The notes under the pieces: generated by a model
The model's input: only the letters and a program-made list of their open reading frames with translations
What the model was told of the DNA's origin: nothing
Database searches by the model: none
NCBI GenBank assembly: GCA_038895395.1
Contig: JAWANJ010000046.1
Location: 1 to 6,911, forward strand
Source of the DNA: DTGL01 sp038895395
Lineage (GTDB): Archaea > Iainarchaeota > Iainarchaeia > Iainarchaeales > DTGL01
Length of the DNA: 6,911 bases
Reading direction: 5' to 3'
Program-made: the position numbers and the translations under genes
Shown here: one piece after another, positions 4,660-6,911 of the stretch
How positions within the stretch are numbered: position 1 is the stretch's first letter
Layout of the letters: each line of letters opens with the position of its first letter

Positions 4660-6911
4660 ATGCTTACAAAGGAAAATCTACTCATTGCAAGCATTTTTTT
4701 AGTGCTTTTATTAAGTGCCGTGAGCAGCATTTATTGGCATAGTTTTTCTTATAAGCAGCCAGTGCTTTCAATGGCCCTTTACTCTTTCGACAAAAAGGCA
4801 GAGAAGGTTGCGTGCTCAGAAGTGCTTCTGATGCCAGAAAACACAGGTACACTTAGCAAAGAGTTGCGCTTCTATATTGATTCAAAAGAGGTAATGAGAA
4901 AAAAGGTATCGCTCGAGGAAAACAAAATTAAGAAGGAAACATTTTGTGCTGACATAATTGGCATTAGCGAAGGAAAGCATTTTGCTGAAATAGCTTTGGA
5001 TGATAAAAGGCTTTTCTATACTTTTGAAAAACAGCAAAGCTCTGAAAAGCAATTTGGACATACTTTGAAAATAATTTCAGTTGAGAAAGACAGCATAAGC
5101 TTTGAAGTAAAAAATTTTCCCGAATCAGTTTATGCGCCTGTTGAGATCTTTGTAAATGGTAATTTTGAAAAAGCGGTTTATCCATCAAAACCAGATGAGC
5201 AATTTAATGAAAAAATAAATTTGCAAGAAGGGAAAAATGAGATAAAAGTTAGCGCTCTCGGATTAAGTGCAACAGTACAATACGAAAAGGAAAAAAGCAC
5301 AAACTTGTTGCTTTTTAGTATCTTGCTAATAATTGCAGGGCTTTTTGTCTTTGCTAACTTTGTTTTTGCGAAAGAAGAACTTTACAGTAAATTTGCACTT
5401 TCTTTTTTTGCAACCAGTTCATTGTTGATTGCTTTAGGTACTTTGCTAGGAATGTTCAGGCTTTTTAATTTACCTTTCCTTATAGGTTCTTACATATCTG
5501 CAATTGCTCTTTTCGCTTTCCTTTTCAGAAAGAATTTTGCTTTGAAAAGGGAAAACTTTAGGCTTAATGAATTTTTTAAAGGCGTTAGCATTGAGGCAAT
5601 TGTTTTGATTGGCTTTTTCCTATATGTTTGCCTTCTTTACCAGTGGTTTACACCAAGCCACACAACAAACTTCAATGTTTTTTACGAAAGAGGCACAAGG
5701 CAGGTAATTGAAAACTCCGGGCTTCCAAAAAATGATGAGAAAAGTTACCTTGGCAGGCCATTTACCTTTGTGCCTGGTTACTTTTACCTTGAAGGTGCTT
5801 TTTCAATATTTACAGGCCTCCAAGACACTGGATTGTTTGCTCTAACCTCGACTTTTGCAACAATATTTTTTGTTTTTTCATCAATTGCTTTTGCAAAATC
5901 TCTTGGAATCAAAAAGGCAGCAATAATGATGCCTGTGCTATTTTCAATGAATACGCTAATATTTACCTTCATCACCCTGACGCCGAGGCACATAATAGCG
6001 TTTTCTTTTTTGCTAATTGCATTAATGCTATTTGTTAAAAAGAAGTGGCTTCTAGGCTCAACTGCAATATTCTTTGGAATGATGATGCAGATACCTTTAG
6101 CATTGTTCTACCTTTTTTCAGCGCCTTTTATCGGGCTATTTCTAAGCAAAGATATAAAGCTAAAAGGCCTGGCAATCGTGGTATTAAAACCATTTGCATT
6201 GGCCTTTTCTCTTTTCTGCATTTTGTATGCAATGCTTTTCATAAGCGCAGGTTTTCCTTACCAAATAATGCCAGAAGATTGGGGCTATCTGATAAGGTTT
6301 GGTCCTGCAATTCTTCTTGTTGAGCCAGGCATACTTTTGTTTTTATTTATACTGCTGCTCTTGCTCGAAGGAATATGGCTTATGAGAAAAGAAACAAAGC
6401 TCACCAGAGAAAAGAAAATACTGCTTGCTGCTTGCCTCGCATCAATGGCGATACAGTCAGCAATAACTCAGCGTTTCAATTTGGTAAGTGCTATTTTCAC
6501 AGCAGTTTTTGTGGCTTATTTTTTGGAATACTATAAAAGCAAGTTCACAGAGCTTTTTACTGTTGCAGTTGCACTTTTGCTTATGGCCGGACTTTATATT
6601 GCCCTAATTTTGGTTCATGGGTTTACAACAAGCTTGCAATCACAAGCTGGTGTTAATTATCTTGCAAAGTACTCAAGTGACTCTGAAAATGTTCTAGCAG
6701 ATCCTCTATATGGACATTTGATTGAACATACTGCCAGAAACAAGGTTTTGGCTGACCTTATGGTAGAATATGCTGATGAACAAAAACTTAAAGATGCATA
6801 TGAATTTTTAAAAGAAAACAACATGAGCATACTAGAAAAATATGACATTAAGCTGATATTCAGTGAGCGCTTTTTAGTAAATGAAAAGGTAGTAGGCAAC
6901 AAAACACTGCC
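4660..6911 (+). CDS. GT-C-type membrane glycosyltransferase with a large N-terminal outer domain (3' end outside window)
   Basis: The frame is open from ATG 4660 to the right edge, 750 residues without a stop. An in-frame TAA at 4654-4656 fixes the start. A signal-anchor (6-27) is followed by a beta-rich outer domain (about 30-212) whose second half (158-208) has the strand pattern of an Ig-like or CARDB fold; C52 and C96 could form a disulfide. Membrane segments follow at about 215-237, 245-265, 271-290 and 311-328. The outer loop 328-386 (bases 5641-5817) is the best family evidence: FYERGTRQVIENSGLP, then FVPGYFYLEGAFSIFTG, is the GT-C pattern of an acidic site, an amphipathic helix, SG-LP and a PGY helix. 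E343 and D359/E360 are candidate catalytic or metal-binding acids. After more membrane segments the outer tail (653 on) has VLADPLYGHLIEH (678-690) and ILEKYDIKLIFS, as in archaeal PMT/AglB-like enzymes. Such enzymes move sugars from dolichol-linked donors onto lipids or proteins outside the cell. Acceptor and donor are unknown. Confidence 0.85.
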   Translation, partial: MLTKENLLIASIFLVLLLSAVSSIYWHSFSYKQPVLSMALYSFDKKAEKVACSEVLLMPENTGTLSKELRFYIDSKEVMRKKVSLEENKIKKETFCADIIGISEGKHFAEIALDDKRLFYTFEKQQSSEKQFGHTLKIISVEKDSISFEVKNFPESVYAPVEIFVNGNFEKAVYPSKPDEQFNEKINLQEGKNEIKVSALGLSATVQYEKEKSTNLLLFSILLIIAGLFVFANFVFAKEELYSKFALSFFATSSLLIALGTLLGMFRLFNLPFLIGSYISAIALFAFLFRKNFALKRENFRLNEFFKGVSIEAIVLIGFFLYVCLLYQWFTPSHTTNFNVFYERGTRQVIENSGLPKNDEKSYLGRPFTFVPGYFYLEGAFSIFTGLQDTGLFALTSTFATIFFVFSSIAFAKSLGIKKAAIMMPVLFSMNTLIFTFITLTPRHIIAFSFLLIALMLFVKKKWLLGSTAIFFGMMMQIPLALFYLFSAPFIGLFLSKDIKLKGLAIVVLKPFALAFSLFCILYAMLFISAGFPYQIMPEDWGYLIRFGPAILLVEPGILLFLFILLLLLEGIWLMRKETKLTREKKILLAACLASMAIQSAITQRFNLVSAIFTAVFVAYFLEYYKSKFTELFTVAVALLLMAGLYIALILVHGFTTSLQSQAGVNYLAKYSSDSENVLADPLYGHLIEHTARNKVLADLMVEYADEQKLKDAYEFLKENNMSILEKYDIKLIFSERFLVNEKVVGNKTL

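Noticed and set aside
4964..5188. Open frame of 74 codons on the - strand
   Set aside because: Antisense shadow of the outer domain of the GT-C gene; composition is untypical and there is no start signal.
5784..6323. Short open frames on both strands (5784-5993 minus, 6045-6323 plus)
   Set aside because: Both lie wholly inside the continuous GT-C reading frame (4660-6911), which has conserved motifs on either side.
6657..6902. Open frame of 81 codons on the - strand
   Set aside because: Antisense to the conserved C-terminal tail of the GT-C protein, which matches its family in the + frame.

Overview
The window reads as AT-rich archaeal DNA. It contains four large protein genes, one tRNA and no sign of CRISPR, insertion sequences or rRNA. 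The archaeal reading rests on four things: a tRNA-Val whose 3' CCA is not encoded; GGTGAT Shine-Dalgarno motifs; TTTAAA-type TATA boxes at distances that suggest leaderless or short-leader transcripts; and a membrane glycosyltransferase with the tail seen in archaeal GT-C enzymes. I cannot name the species or phylum. The large, poorly recognisable membrane proteins would fit an uncultivated or DPANN-like archaeon, but that is a guess.

Left part (1-2700): the 3' two-thirds of a Type III restriction enzyme Res gene (helicase C-lobe plus PD-(D/E)xK nuclease) enters from the left edge on the + strand. It is interrupted by a one-base reading-frame slip near 320-330, so it appears as an open 5' piece (1-342) and a 3' piece (open from 321, stop at 1742). 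Converging on it from the - strand, with only 22 bp between the stops, is a membrane-embedded M48-family zinc metallopeptidase (1765-2700) that starts at TTG behind a good Shine-Dalgarno.

Middle (2701-3042): a promoter region, short direct repeats, tRNA-Val(CAC) at 2879-2950 on the + strand, and a polypyrimidine tract between the tRNA and the convergent gene to its right.

Right part (3043-6911): two large membrane-protein genes diverge from a 54-bp intergenic region. On the - strand is a 520-residue protein of no family I recognise, with about nine membrane segments, two cytoplasmic Cys pairs and an outside C-terminal domain. On the + strand is a GT-C-type glycosyltransferase that begins at 4660 and runs off the right edge (at least 750 residues). 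They may share a single TTTAAA core element, placed so that both transcripts could start at or next to their start codons. The pair suggests a joint role in cell-surface or lipid-linked glycan work, but only the GT-C assignment has direct sequence support.

Sampled lines are clearly poorer in G+C on the left (about 22-38%) than on the right (about 38-42%), with the tRNA at the transition. This is compatible with the restriction gene, and perhaps the peptidase, belonging to an acquired segment next to a tRNA. No integrase or clear att repeat is visible in the window.
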